Source: Alphaproteobacteria bacterium
Lineage (GTDB): Bacteria; Pseudomonadota; Alphaproteobacteria; SMXP01
NCBI GenBank assembly: GCA_028285305.1
Contig: JANQPV010000014.1
Location: forward strand, 62,001-126,000
DNA: 64,000 nt
Direction: 5' to 3'
Shown here: positions 27,581-36,173 of the stretch, in pieces
Layout of the letters: each line of letters begins with the position of its first letter
Position numbering within the stretch: position 1 is the stretch's first letter
Notes under the pieces: model-generated
Told to the model about the DNA's origin: nothing
Databases searched by the model: none
What the model saw: only the letters and a program-made list of their open reading frames with translations
Position numbers and translations under genes: made by a program

Positions 27581-28096
27581 TTATGACTTTATGAGGCGCT
27601 CAAGGGGCGGCAGCTCCGGCCGGTTGCCGCTGGGGACGACGGGGCGTTCGCCGAAGTCGGTGGTGCTCAGCAGGCGGTCATACATGACGATGGCGGCCGC
27701 CACGCCTACGTTCACGCAAAAGCTCGTCGGAATCTTTATCACATGGTCGCACTGCGCCAGCGTTTCCTTGGACACTTCCCCGCGCTCGGGCCCCAGTATG
27801 TAAGTGGCCGCTTTGGGATGCTTGAAGCGCGGCAGTTCAATAGCACCGTCGATCAGTTCGACGCCGACCAAGGCGCTGCCTTTTGGGACTTGCATGTCGG
27901 CCAAACTGTCCCATTGAAAATAGGGCACGTTGCCGACGGCGTCCGACGTGTCGGAGAGCCCGCTTTCCTTGATCGTGTAGTGGGCGCCGACAGTAAAGAC
28001 AAAGCTGGCGCCAAACGCGTTGGCCGTGCGGAAGAGAGAGCCCAAATTCATAGGCTTGCTCATGCGCTCCGCGCCTATCCCGAAATAGCCTCTGAT
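27581..28096 (-). CDS. TrmH/SpoU-family RNA ribose methyltransferase with apparent AUC start
   Basis: A SPOUT-class RNA 2'-O-methyltransferase. Motifs: NLGSLFRTANAFGASFVFTV (motif 1), YILGPERGEVSKE (motif 2) and IPTSFCVNVGVAAAIVMYDR (motif 3; Cys replaces the more usual Ser/Ala before NV). The first ATG is 28063 (160 residues), but the frame upstream encodes IRGYFGIGAER, the conserved N-terminus of this family, reaching ATC at 28096. An AGGAGG lies 6 nt before that ATC, and an in-frame TAG at 28100-28102 rules out a start further up. I therefore place the start at AUC (171 residues). RNA target unknown. Confidence 0.85.
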   Translation of the reverse strand: MRGYFGIGAERMSKPMNLGSLFRTANAFGASFVFTVGAHYTIKESGLSDTSDAVGNVPYFQWDSLADMQVPKGSALVGVELIDGAIELPRFKHPKAATYILGPERGEVSKETLAQCDHVIKIPTSFCVNVGVAAAIVMYDRLLSTTDFGERPVVPSGNRPELPPLERLIKS

Positions 28097-28190
28097 GGCC
28101 TACCTCCTCGGCGAATAGCCGTTGCATTTTGGCGGGTGAAGCTATTGTGTACGGCGGGAGCGTAAATAGCACAATAAGAGGAGGCGCCGC

Positions 28191-29192
28191 GTGAAAGCCG
28201 TTGTCTGCGAGGAATTCGGTCCACCTGAAAAGCTTGTCGTGAAAGAGGTCCCCGATCCGGTGCCGGGCGAGGGGCAGGTGCTGATCGAGGTCAAAGCCGC
28301 CGGCGTCAATTTTCCCGATGTGCTGGTTATCCAAGACCTTTATCAGTTCAAGCCGGGACTGCCTTTCACACCGGGAAGTGAAGTTGCGGGGTTGGTCAAG
28401 GCGCTGGGGTCTGGCGTTAAAGGCGTAAAGGTTGGCGACCGGGTGCTCGCCTCAACCCCATGGTCCGGTTTTGCCGAATTGGCGCTTGCCGATGCCTCGC
28501 GCCTCATTCATTTGCCGGATTCTGTAAGTTTTGAAATGGCGGGTGGGTTTTGGACCACTTATGGGACCTCCTACAACGCTTTGAAAGAACGCGCCCATCT
28601 TAAGGAAGGTCAGACTTTGCTTGTGCTCGGTGCGGCTGGCGGTGTGGGCGTTGCAGCCATCGATATCGGTAAGGCGATGGGCGCCCGCGTGATTGCGGCG
28701 GCGTCTTCGGAAGAGAAGATTGCGGTGGCGAAACAGGTGGGTGCGGATGAGGGGATTGTCTATCCCACGGGCGAACTCTCGCGTGAACAGCAAAAGGCGT
28801 TCTCGGATCAAATCAAAGAGCTGACGGGCGGCGAAGGTGTTGACGTAATCTACGACCCAGTGGGGGGAGATTATGCGGAGCCAGCGCTGCGCGCGATCGC
28901 CTGGGACGGCACCTATTTGGTGGTCGGATTTGCGGCCGGGCCGATCCCGCGCATTCCGCTTAACCTGCCGCTGCTCAAGCAGTGCCAAATCTCAGGCGTG
29001 TTTTACGGTGCGTTTGCGGGCCGCTTTCCCGAGGCGAACGCGAAAAACACAGCGGAACTGGTAGGGATGATGGCGGAGGGGCGGATCAAGCCTTTGGTCA
29101 CGAAGACCTATCCGCTCGAAGACGCCGCCCAAGCTCTGACGGACATGATGAACCGCAAAGTGACAGGCAGTGTGGTGCTCGTTACGGACTAG
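28191..29192 (+). CDS. NADPH:quinone oxidoreductase-like MDR-family enzyme
   Basis: A 333-residue medium-chain reductase of the zinc-free quinone oxidoreductase branch. GVNFPDVLVIQDLYQFKPGLPFTPGSEVAG (about 39-68) forms the catalytic domain, and the Rossmann motif LVLGAAGGVGVAAIDIGKAMG (about 143-163) binds NADPH. The zinc-ligand Cys/His of alcohol dehydrogenases are absent. The usual electron acceptors are quinones or enones. The start is GTG 28191 with AGAGGAGG upstream. It is divergent from the TrmH-like gene and 25 bp before the serine hydrolase, likely in one operon. Confidence 0.93.
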   Translation: MKAVVCEEFGPPEKLVVKEVPDPVPGEGQVLIEVKAAGVNFPDVLVIQDLYQFKPGLPFTPGSEVAGLVKALGSGVKGVKVGDRVLASTPWSGFAELALADASRLIHLPDSVSFEMAGGFWTTYGTSYNALKERAHLKEGQTLLVLGAAGGVGVAAIDIGKAMGARVIAAASSEEKIAVAKQVGADEGIVYPTGELSREQQKAFSDQIKELTGGEGVDVIYDPVGGDYAEPALRAIAWDGTYLVVGFAAGPIPRIPLNLPLLKQCQISGVFYGAFAGRFPEANAKNTAELVGMMAEGRIKPLVTKTYPLEDAAQALTDMMNRKVTGSVVLVTD

Positions 29193-29217
29193 AATCGATT
29201 AGGTGAGGGATAGGGAC

Positions 29218-30456
29218 ATGAAACCAGCAGGGCAGGAGCATTTTCACACCAGCGCCGGCGGGGCGGAAATTCACGGCTATTGCGACAGCCGGTTCGAGCG
29301 CGTGCTGGAAACGTTCAAAGAGAATTTCGAGGCCCGAGACGAGATCGGCGCCAGTTGCTGCGTCACGTTCGAAGGCGAAACCGTTGTTGATCTCTGGGGT
29401 GGACACACCACCAATGACAAGACCGATCCGTGGACGGATAAGACGATCAGCGTGGTCTTTTCCTCGACCAAAGGCGCCGCTGCGCTCTGTGCGCATATTT
29501 TGGTTTCGCGGGGGGAGCTTGATCTGGATGCGCCCATTGCCGAGTACTGGCCGGAGTTCGCCTGTAACGGCAAGGAAAATGCGCTGGTCGGGATGACGCT
29601 TGATCATTCCGTCGGCGTGCCGGTGGTGCGCGATCCCATCGGGGATGTGACCAACTGGGACGCGATGGCCGAACGTATGGCCGCCGAAGAGGCGTTTTGG
29701 GAGCCGGGGACCCGGAACGGCTATCACGGGCTCACTTATAGCTGGACCATCGGGGAGATTATCCGCCGGGTGTCGGGGATGAGCGTGGGTGCGTTCTTCC
29801 AAAAGGAAGTGGCGGCGCCCTTGGGGCTCGACTTTTGGATCGGCTTACCGGAGGCCTATGAAGACCGTGTGGCGATCATGTATCCGAATCTGCCAAAGGC
29901 CAGCGATCCGCAGAGCTTGTTCCTCAAAACGGCGCTCTCTCAGCCCCAGTCGCCGGCCGCACTTTTTGTTTTCAACAGCGGCAGCACGGATATGAACAGC
30001 CGGGAGTACCGGGCGGCGGAAATTCCGGCGGGGAACGGCATGGCCAACGGGCGCAGTCTGGCGCACATGTACAAGCCCTTGGCGCTCGGCGGCGGCGACC
30101 TTGTGGACGCCAAGACGCTTGCGCGAATGGGGCGGGTGTCTATGGCGACGCGGCAGGACGCCACGCTCATGTTGCCCTCACGATTTGCTCTGGGTTTCAT
30201 GAAATCGATGGACAATCGCAAACTCAAAACCACTCCGCCGACGGACAGCGCCATCATGGGGGACGCTGCCTTCGGTCACGTGGGCATGGGCGGGTCCATC
30301 GGCTTTGCGGACCCGGAAGCCGGCCTTAGTTTCGGGTACAATATGAACAATATGGGGCTCGGGATCTTGCTCAACGAGCGGGGCCAGTCCCTCGTCGATG
30401 CGGCCTATCTGTGTGCCGGGTACACCTCGAACGAAAGCGGGGCGTGGCGGCGGTAG
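29218..30456 (+). CDS. Serine hydrolase of the beta-lactamase (class C-like/EstB) family
   Basis: A 412-residue penicillin-binding-protein-fold hydrolase. The nucleophile motif SxxK is SSTKGAAALC near residue 86, the Tyr motif is in YHGLTYSWTIGEIIRR (about 168-183), and the third motif is HVGMGGS (about 360). No signal peptide is present, so it is probably a cytosolic esterase rather than a true beta-lactamase. ATG 29218 follows GAGGGATAGGGAC; an upstream in-frame GTG at 29203 is less likely. It lies directly after the quinone-oxidoreductase-like gene; relatives often act on xenobiotic or fatty esters. Confidence 0.9.
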   Translation: MKPAGQEHFHTSAGGAEIHGYCDSRFERVLETFKENFEARDEIGASCCVTFEGETVVDLWGGHTTNDKTDPWTDKTISVVFSSTKGAAALCAHILVSRGELDLDAPIAEYWPEFACNGKENALVGMTLDHSVGVPVVRDPIGDVTNWDAMAERMAAEEAFWEPGTRNGYHGLTYSWTIGEIIRRVSGMSVGAFFQKEVAAPLGLDFWIGLPEAYEDRVAIMYPNLPKASDPQSLFLKTALSQPQSPAALFVFNSGSTDMNSREYRAAEIPAGNGMANGRSLAHMYKPLALGGGDLVDAKTLARMGRVSMATRQDATLMLPSRFALGFMKSMDNRKLKTTPPTDSAIMGDAAFGHVGMGGSIGFADPEAGLSFGYNMNNMGLGILLNERGQSLVDAAYLCAGYTSNESGAWRR

Positions 30457-30470
30457 GGTTACGTCGCGTC

Positions 30471-30971
30471 TTACTCCTCGCCAAACAGCCCCTCGACCAC
30501 TCCTTCCGCGCCTTCGTTGATTGTGCCTTGGGCTTGATCGTAAAACATTCCATATCCGCCGGGATTGGCACGGCGGGAGACATTGTAAGCGCCGATCACG
30601 TCACCGCTCGACGCGTCCACGACTTCAACAGCGATATCCAATTTGTTCGAACCAGCCAGAGCTCCGGCGAGAGCGCGGGTGCCGCCGCCTTTGACTTCCC
30701 ACAATGTGATTGTCATGTTGAGTTTCACCGGTGTCTCGCCCGCCGTTCGCTCACCCGCCTCTTTCATCACGGCATCGATGAGTTTTTGCTCCGTGCCTTC
30801 GGGGACGGCAACGCCTTCTGCGACTTGGACGGCCGCTTCTTGCACAGCGACGCTTGCTTGCACTTGCGAGTCGATGGGCTGACTCACCTCCACCGATGTG
30901 GCGCAACCGGCCAAAAACAGAACTGCGGCGAAGATAAACGGTGTTGCCCGCGCGGTCTTGAATTGAATCAT
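30471..30971 (-). CDS. Predicted lipoprotein, DUF4410-like
   Basis: A 166-residue lipoprotein: signal peptide with lipobox FLAGC (Cys near 22) followed by ATSVEVSQ. The mature protein resembles the DUF4410 family: an N-terminal variable part, NMTITLWEVKGGGTRALAG and LDIAVEVVDASSGDVIGAYNV. It is probably anchored in the outer membrane. Function unknown. ATG 30971 is preceded by GGGAGGGG, part of which is buried in a perfect hairpin. It converges with the serine hydrolase gene (14 bp apart). Confidence 0.75.
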   Translation of the reverse strand: MIQFKTARATPFIFAAVLFLAGCATSVEVSQPIDSQVQASVAVQEAAVQVAEGVAVPEGTEQKLIDAVMKEAGERTAGETPVKLNMTITLWEVKGGGTRALAGALAGSNKLDIAVEVVDASSGDVIGAYNVSRRANPGGYGMFYDQAQGTINEGAEGVVEGLFGEE

Positions 30972-30979
30972 TGTCCCCT

Positions 30980-30997
30980 CCCAAGTTGAAACTTGGG
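30980..30997 (-). promoter_or_regulatory. Perfect 8-bp inverted repeat overlapping the lipoprotein ribosome site
   Basis: Read on the minus strand: CCCAAGTT-TC-AACTTGGG, then AGGGGACA and the ATG. The 3' arm contributes the first GGG of the Shine-Dalgarno GGGAGGGG. In mRNA this could slow ribosome entry; in DNA it could be an operator. Confidence 0.55.
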
Positions 30998-31158
30998 CGG
31001 ACATTAGCGGAAGGGTAGGGCAAAGTCTATTGGAGGTTCAGGGCCTTTTCGGTTTGGTAGTCCGGAACTTGGCTAATGCTCTTTCAGTGTGGCCCATGGA
31101 TGACCATGCCCGCTGAAGTGGGGACGGCCCCGTAATGACGATGGGCCGAGCAGATGGA

Positions 31159-32724
31159 TTATTCCTCCCCGCCGGACAACCAATGCCGAATCTTTCGGGA
31201 CCAGCGCCGCGATAGGGTGTCGAGGGGCTCCGGGATGGGCTGGGCGCAGGTGAAGTCTCGCAATTTGATTATGGTGGTGGGCGGAATGCTCGTGTTGGAA
31301 AAATTCGACCGGCTCAAGCGGGTGCAGTGCATAGAGAAGTCCTGGCCTGCTTTGTAGACAAGAACCGGTGCATTTGAGCCGTTGGCGAGAACGGCCGAGC
31401 GAAAGGGTAGGACCCAGTGGAAGTCGATCCGATCTTGGATCGCGGCTGAGCGTTGGTTCAGATCTTTTGTGGCGTCTTGGAAGGCTAGCATTTGGGGGCC
31501 ACCACCCGCATGTGCGTCCATGACTGTATTCAGTGTGGTAACAGCTTCATTCCAATCCCTGAGGAATGCAATTGACGAGCCTGCAGTAAGTGCGAGGGCC
31601 GCAGAGAGGGCAATCAGGAGCCCCGCAACTTTCGGATTTGGACCCTCCTCGGACGAGCGCCCCTTTGGACCCGCTTGCGTCGCCACCATGAACGCGAACA
31701 CAACTGACAAGACAAACATTGCGCCGCCGATGATCGACCGGCTGCTGTATCTGCCTTGTTCGAAGTCGAGATTGGGGAGGAGTTGTTGAAGAATTAGTGG
31801 CGTCGCGGCGAGGAGGAGGGCGCCAGCGATTAACTTGTAGCGGGATGAGAAAATGAGCGACTTGACGTTCAGCGCGATCGCGATTGGCACACTGATCGCT
31901 AGCAGCCACAGGGTGGGATTGTTGAAGATACGCCGCGGATCGACCACGTAGATCAGATTGGACTTGGATCCTTCGGCCCCGCCCATCAGCAGTGTGCTGA
32001 AAAACAGGGCGATCAGTGCGGCCACCGACCCCAAAGTGACGAACCATTGGAGGCTTCGGCTCCGGTCTTGGCCATGGATTTGATGCAGTGCCAGGCCGGC
32101 GGCTATTAGGGCGGACGGCAAAGCCAGTTCGTGACTGAAGATGAGGCTCGCCAATGCGGCTAGGAACCAAGGGGAGGCGGCCCGGCCTCTTGCGATCAGA
32201 AACAAGGCGATCCAAAGAAAGCCCGGCGCCAAGAGAATTTCGGACGGAAAGCCGTAGCCTAAGCTTGTGGCAAAGACATAGTTTGCGATCGGAAAAAGCA
32301 GGAGTTCGGGACGGCTTTGCCAAACGAGTTTGGCCGCCAGGGCGAATTGGAGGGCGGGCAGCCCATAAAAGAAGAAGGCGTTGAGGCGGGCACTTGCAGT
32401 AGGTGCAAGATCGAATAGATCCGCCAAAAGCTGGGTGGGGAGGACCGTGAGCAGATAAACCGAAACCCTTGCGGAGATTTCGCTCCATTTCAGAGTCCAA
32501 GGTTCGCCGCTGGCAAGCGCGAAGACGAAGAAGGCGCCATCCGCATGCAGCATTAACAGACTAGCGATTGCCGCGATACAGAGAACGATTTGTATCGTGA
32601 GGACCATCAGAGCGAGATTGCGATAGGTTTGAGCGTTGCCGCTCGTGATCTCCGAGAAGACGATCCTCAAATTCTCAATGAACTTGGCAGGGGCGGGCAT
32701 ACGAAGAGAGAGAATGCCGGCCAT
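31159..32724 (-). CDS. Polytopic membrane protein, probably an envelope-glycan enzyme
   Basis: A 521-residue protein with about ten hydrophobic segments (roughly residues 38-62, 85-105, 113-133, 140-172, 182-215, 225-250, 275-300, 310-325, 335-360, 378-400), then a soluble C-terminal domain of about 120 residues with two or three Cys (MHCTRLS, FTCAQP). The layout resembles GT-C fold transferases that use lipid-linked sugars, but I see no diagnostic catalytic motif. It starts 6 bp after the GT2/GtrA gene that would supply such sugars, with AAAGGG before ATG 32724. Function inferred from context only. Confidence 0.6.
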   Translation of the reverse strand: MAGILSLRMPAPAKFIENLRIVFSEITSGNAQTYRNLALMVLTIQIVLCIAAIASLLMLHADGAFFVFALASGEPWTLKWSEISARVSVYLLTVLPTQLLADLFDLAPTASARLNAFFFYGLPALQFALAAKLVWQSRPELLLFPIANYVFATSLGYGFPSEILLAPGFLWIALFLIARGRAASPWFLAALASLIFSHELALPSALIAAGLALHQIHGQDRSRSLQWFVTLGSVAALIALFFSTLLMGGAEGSKSNLIYVVDPRRIFNNPTLWLLAISVPIAIALNVKSLIFSSRYKLIAGALLLAATPLILQQLLPNLDFEQGRYSSRSIIGGAMFVLSVVFAFMVATQAGPKGRSSEEGPNPKVAGLLIALSAALALTAGSSIAFLRDWNEAVTTLNTVMDAHAGGGPQMLAFQDATKDLNQRSAAIQDRIDFHWVLPFRSAVLANGSNAPVLVYKAGQDFSMHCTRLSRSNFSNTSIPPTTIIKLRDFTCAQPIPEPLDTLSRRWSRKIRHWLSGGEE

Positions 32725-32730
32725 ATCCCT

Positions 32731-33879
32731 TTATGAACGCTTTGTTCGTTGCCAAGTGAAGATGGACGTGATGCTGTAGTTCCAAACGACGCCCACCAGG
32801 ATTCCCGCGATGGCCGATAAAACCCAGAATGTGTCGAATTGCTTGTAGAGGTATACGGAGATTCCTACATTCGCAATGGCGCCAACGGACGATGCGATGC
32901 AAAAGCTGATCCAGCCCTTGATCCAATCGAGCCCGCGCAGGCGGTTATCGTAATATGTAAAGACGTTGTTTAGACCAAAATTGGATGTCATGGCGATCAA
33001 AGTGGCGATGACTTGAGCGGTTTGGAACGAGAGGCCCGCCGGTCCGTAGAAAAGAGACAAGGTTGCCATGTGGACGACGACGCCGAAGGCACCGACTAGG
33101 CCGAACATTACGAATTTTGCTGGGATCCCATATTTGCCTGTGGTTTTGTCGATGAGGAGTTCCAAATACTCCAACATGACTTTTGCATCGAGTTTGCTTT
33201 CTCCCCGGCTGCGTTCGCGGAACCGATAAGGAATTTCCGCGAAATTGAGTGCCGTAGGCGATGAGGCAAATATGTCCAGAAGGATCTTAAACCCAACTCC
33301 GGACAGATCCGGCGCGATGGAGCGGAAGGTATCTGTGCGGATCATAAAAAATCCGCTCAGAGGATCTGATAAGGATGTCTTGGTAACGAATTTTGCAATG
33401 TGGGTAGCAAATTTGGAGGCTTGTGCACGGCCAGGCGTCCAATCGCCAATCTCTCCGCCGTCGGCATATCGAGAGCCGACAACGATGTCGTAGCTCTCTT
33501 CTTTCAGTTTATTCAGCATGCGCGGTAGAAGCGCCTCGTCATGCTGTAGATCGCCGTCGATGACGGCGGCAAAGGGAGCGGCGGTCGACATGATCCCTTC
33601 AATGCAGGCCGTTGAAAGCCCGCGTCGGCCAATACGTTCCAAACACCTGATATTCTGATGCTTGCGCGCAAGCTTACGGGCTTCTTCGGACGTGCCGTCC
33701 GGGCTGTGGTCGTCGACAAAAATGATCTCGAAGGCGATGCCGTGGAGCGTGGCGGTAAGCGCGTCGACCAATGCGGTGATGTTGGAGGCTTCGCAATAAG
33801 TGGGGACAATGACCGCGAGATCGAGATCCCATTCCTGGGAGCTTGCCCGGTTCGATGCCTGGTGTGCTCTCGTCAACAT
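32731..33879 (-). CDS. Polyprenyl-phosphate glycosyltransferase (GT2) fused to GtrA membrane domain
   Basis: A 382-residue protein. The N-terminal 240 residues are a dolichol-phosphate-mannose-synthase-like GT2: VIVPTYCEASNI, the nucleotide/metal motif EIIFVDDHSPDGT, IDGDLQHDEALLPRM with the DxD, SRYADGG, and SDPLSGFFMIR. From about 255 a GtrA domain with four hydrophobic segments begins (FVMFGLVGAFGVVVHMATL) and includes TSNFGLNNVFTY. Such fusions transfer a sugar to polyprenyl phosphate and may flip it. The downstream membrane protein 6 bp away is a likely acceptor-side partner for glycan or lipid modification. Confidence 0.93.
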   Translation of the reverse strand: MLTRAHQASNRASSQEWDLDLAVIVPTYCEASNITALVDALTATLHGIAFEIIFVDDHSPDGTSEEARKLARKHQNIRCLERIGRRGLSTACIEGIMSTAAPFAAVIDGDLQHDEALLPRMLNKLKEESYDIVVGSRYADGGEIGDWTPGRAQASKFATHIAKFVTKTSLSDPLSGFFMIRTDTFRSIAPDLSGVGFKILLDIFASSPTALNFAEIPYRFRERSRGESKLDAKVMLEYLELLIDKTTGKYGIPAKFVMFGLVGAFGVVVHMATLSLFYGPAGLSFQTAQVIATLIAMTSNFGLNNVFTYYDNRLRGLDWIKGWISFCIASSVGAIANVGISVYLYKQFDTFWVLSAIAGILVGVVWNYSITSIFTWQRTKRS

Positions 33880-34175
33880 GCCAACGCTACTCGCACTCTT
33901 TCACCAGCGGCAGCCTAGGGGAGCCTAGGTCCTAGCGCAATACGGTGACATCTGAGAAAGACCATCACTCTGCAGAAGATGCAGGGATGTGACCTCATTA
34001 CAAATAGATCGCAAGGTTTCGGCTCACTGGACGTGCGCTTTACGGAGTGTAAGGCCCCTAATGGGAGAGTTCTTGAATGCCGTTTCGTGTCATGTGTGTG
34101 TCGTTCGCGGACGGCTGCTTTGCACACAGAGAAGTCCGGAAAAAGAGAGCCTCATTCGCGGAGAGCGTTGGCTCG
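33880..34175. other. Intergenic region without a clear gene
   Basis: This 296-bp stretch between the GT2 gene and the M2 peptidase gene (both minus) shows no supported gene. Two CCTAGG palindromes lie 13 bp apart near 33914-33928, just upstream of the GT2 start, and might be operator half-sites. A plus-strand open frame through here extends antisense into the peptidase gene and is not credible. Confidence 0.4.
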
Positions 34176-36002
34176 CTAGCGAGGACAATGTCGTTGTCGA
34201 TTTACTTGTTCCAACCATTCTTGCAACGGCGAAAAATACTCTAAGAGAGCCTGGGCATCTGTTTGTCGGCGCCCCGTCAGTTGTTCATAGACTTCTCGTG
34301 CGGGACGGGTTGCTCCGATGGCTAGCGTTTCCTGCAGTGTGTTGCCAGCTGTTTGGTTTCCGAAAATCGAACAGCGGTGGAGGGCACCCTCATGATCTGT
34401 GGCTCTGCACAAAGCACGGTGCACATCAAATTGTTGGACAAGTGCGAGACTATAGTTTTCATAAGGAGCGCCTAACACGAGGTGAAGAAACATCCCAGCG
34501 TCAAATGTTTCCTCCGTAAGCGGAGTAGGGGATGTAATTCCTTGGACGGTCTCCCGTATCCCCCACCAGGATGCGTTATAGTTGTTCGGTGTTATCTCTC
34601 CAGAAAAGACTCCCCATCGCCATTGTTCGAGTGCGACGCCGAAGGCCAGTCTCGGCAGTTTGTCCAACGCCGTATTGAGCAAGAAGGCCAGATCGTCTTG
34701 TTGCATGTTATCTTCTGTTAAACCGAGCTGCTGAAAATAGGAGGGGGTGAGTGAAAGGGCAATGGTGTCGCCAATGGTTTCGTGTAGCGCTGGGTCGGCC
34801 CCGCGCCGAAAGAGCGGCGATTGATGTGCGTAAGCGAGGTAGTAGTAGATGTGGCCTAGCTCGTGGTGGACGGTTTGAAAGTCGGTGGCGTTTACTTCCG
34901 TACACATCTTTATGCGCACGTCGCGATTGTCCAGATCGATCGGCCAAGCGGAGGCTTGGCAGGCGATCGGATGGGTGGTCGGCGCCTCAATCACTGAGTG
35001 CCGCCAAAAGGACGTGGGCAGCGGATCGAATCCCAAGGAAAGGAAGAATCGCTCCCCCATCTGAAACATGTCTATGGGTGAGATTTTGTTTTCGATGAGA
35101 AGGTCCGTGACATTCAAGGTGCTGGCGTTCGCCTCCGGTGCAAGGAGATCTTCAATTCCCGTCCAGTACTGTCCCCACATATGGCCGAGCAGGTGGGCTG
35201 GGATGTGGTCTCCGGGGAGAGAGTCGGCTCCAAATCTGTCTTGAAGCCGAGCGTGGGTATGACAGTGAAGGGCGTCATAGAGTGGGCGCACCTCCGACCA
35301 AATCCGCGTGATGTCTCGCTCAACTTTTTCAGGAGGGACCTCATACCTTGATCTCCACATTTCCCCCACGTCAGCGAATCCGATTTCTTGGGCGCCAAGA
35401 TTTGACAGTTCGACCAGCCGCGTGAAGGGTGCGCGTGTATGTGTGCTGTTCGCGTGCCACTCTTGCCACGCGCTCAACAGTTCTTGCGTGTTTCGTGACG
35501 TTCGCAATATCCGGTACAGACTGTGCCGCGGGCGGCACTCGGTTCTATCCTTGCAAATCTCGGCGTCACGATAGTTTGCGATGAGAGCCTCCCGGATGCC
35601 CGTCAGTTCGCGACGTAGCGATTCCGATTGGGGCGTTGGAAGCGCGCTCAATGTGCGGATGAAATTGAGTCTGCGTCTTTGAACTGAGGTGGGGTTGTCT
35701 TTCAGATAGATTGCAGCTTCTCTGGCAAGCGTTCCACGTGTGCGTTGGGCTTGTTCTAAAGCTTGACGCGCGGCTTGGCGGAGTTCCGGAGAGGGGTTTG
35801 TTTCTGCAAGAAACTGGGAGCTTTCTGTAAGCTGAGAAAGGGCCTCTAACTCTTTTTCTGATGCAGAGATGAATTCGTCAGTGGTTAAGCGAAGGTCTTG
35901 CGAATTACTGTCAGATTGGAGCAAGCTATGGAGGAAAAAGGCGCAAAGTATGAACGCTGAAAAACCGAGTGATGTAATAAGTGGATACTTAAGTCCGGAC
36001 AC
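34176..36002 (-). CDS. Angiotensin-converting-enzyme-like M2 family zinc dipeptidyl carboxypeptidase
   Basis: A 608-residue peptidase of the M2 (ACE) family. The zinc motif HHELGH gives ligands His380 and His384 with catalytic Glu381, and the third ligand Glu408 lies in GADPALHETIGD, the distance found in ACE. Other ACE-like stretches are ADVGEMWRSRYEV, IPAHLLGHMWGQYW and TFDAGMFLHLV. An N-terminal hydrophobic segment (about 9-28) without a good cleavage site suggests a membrane-anchored periplasmic enzyme that removes C-terminal dipeptides. The start GTG 36002 is the best available. It stands alone on the minus strand. Confidence 0.93.
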   Translation of the reverse strand: MSGLKYPLITSLGFSAFILCAFFLHSLLQSDSNSQDLRLTTDEFISASEKELEALSQLTESSQFLAETNPSPELRQAARQALEQAQRTRGTLAREAAIYLKDNPTSVQRRRLNFIRTLSALPTPQSESLRRELTGIREALIANYRDAEICKDRTECRPRHSLYRILRTSRNTQELLSAWQEWHANSTHTRAPFTRLVELSNLGAQEIGFADVGEMWRSRYEVPPEKVERDITRIWSEVRPLYDALHCHTHARLQDRFGADSLPGDHIPAHLLGHMWGQYWTGIEDLLAPEANASTLNVTDLLIENKISPIDMFQMGERFFLSLGFDPLPTSFWRHSVIEAPTTHPIACQASAWPIDLDNRDVRIKMCTEVNATDFQTVHHELGHIYYYLAYAHQSPLFRRGADPALHETIGDTIALSLTPSYFQQLGLTEDNMQQDDLAFLLNTALDKLPRLAFGVALEQWRWGVFSGEITPNNYNASWWGIRETVQGITSPTPLTEETFDAGMFLHLVLGAPYENYSLALVQQFDVHRALCRATDHEGALHRCSIFGNQTAGNTLQETLAIGATRPAREVYEQLTGRRQTDAQALLEYFSPLQEWLEQVNRQRHCPR

Positions 36003-36138
36003 TTACCCGCTGTCCCTTCATTCTTTCACGCTCATTTTCGGGTTCTCCTAGTCTAATCGGAAATCTGTCTTCCAAGTTAGACATTTTTGTTCAGCGTTGT
36101 TGGGTGTGCGGCAATGACTAAGTTGAATATGTAGGGAT

Positions 36139-36155
36139 CCAAGGGTCACCCTTGG
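36139..36155 (+). promoter_or_regulatory. 7-bp inverted repeat before the GNAT gene
   Basis: CCAAGGG-TCA-CCCTTGG is a perfect hairpin whose 3' arm runs into GGGAGAG, the only purine-rich ribosome-site candidate for the GTG start at 36174. The site is similar in design to the hairpin at 30980-30997. Confidence 0.5.
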
Positions 36156-36173
36156 GAGAGTACAAAACCGAAA

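Noticed and set aside
33989-34519. Plus-strand frame through the GT2-M2 gap
   Set aside because: Most of it is antisense to the M2 peptidase gene and it has no features.
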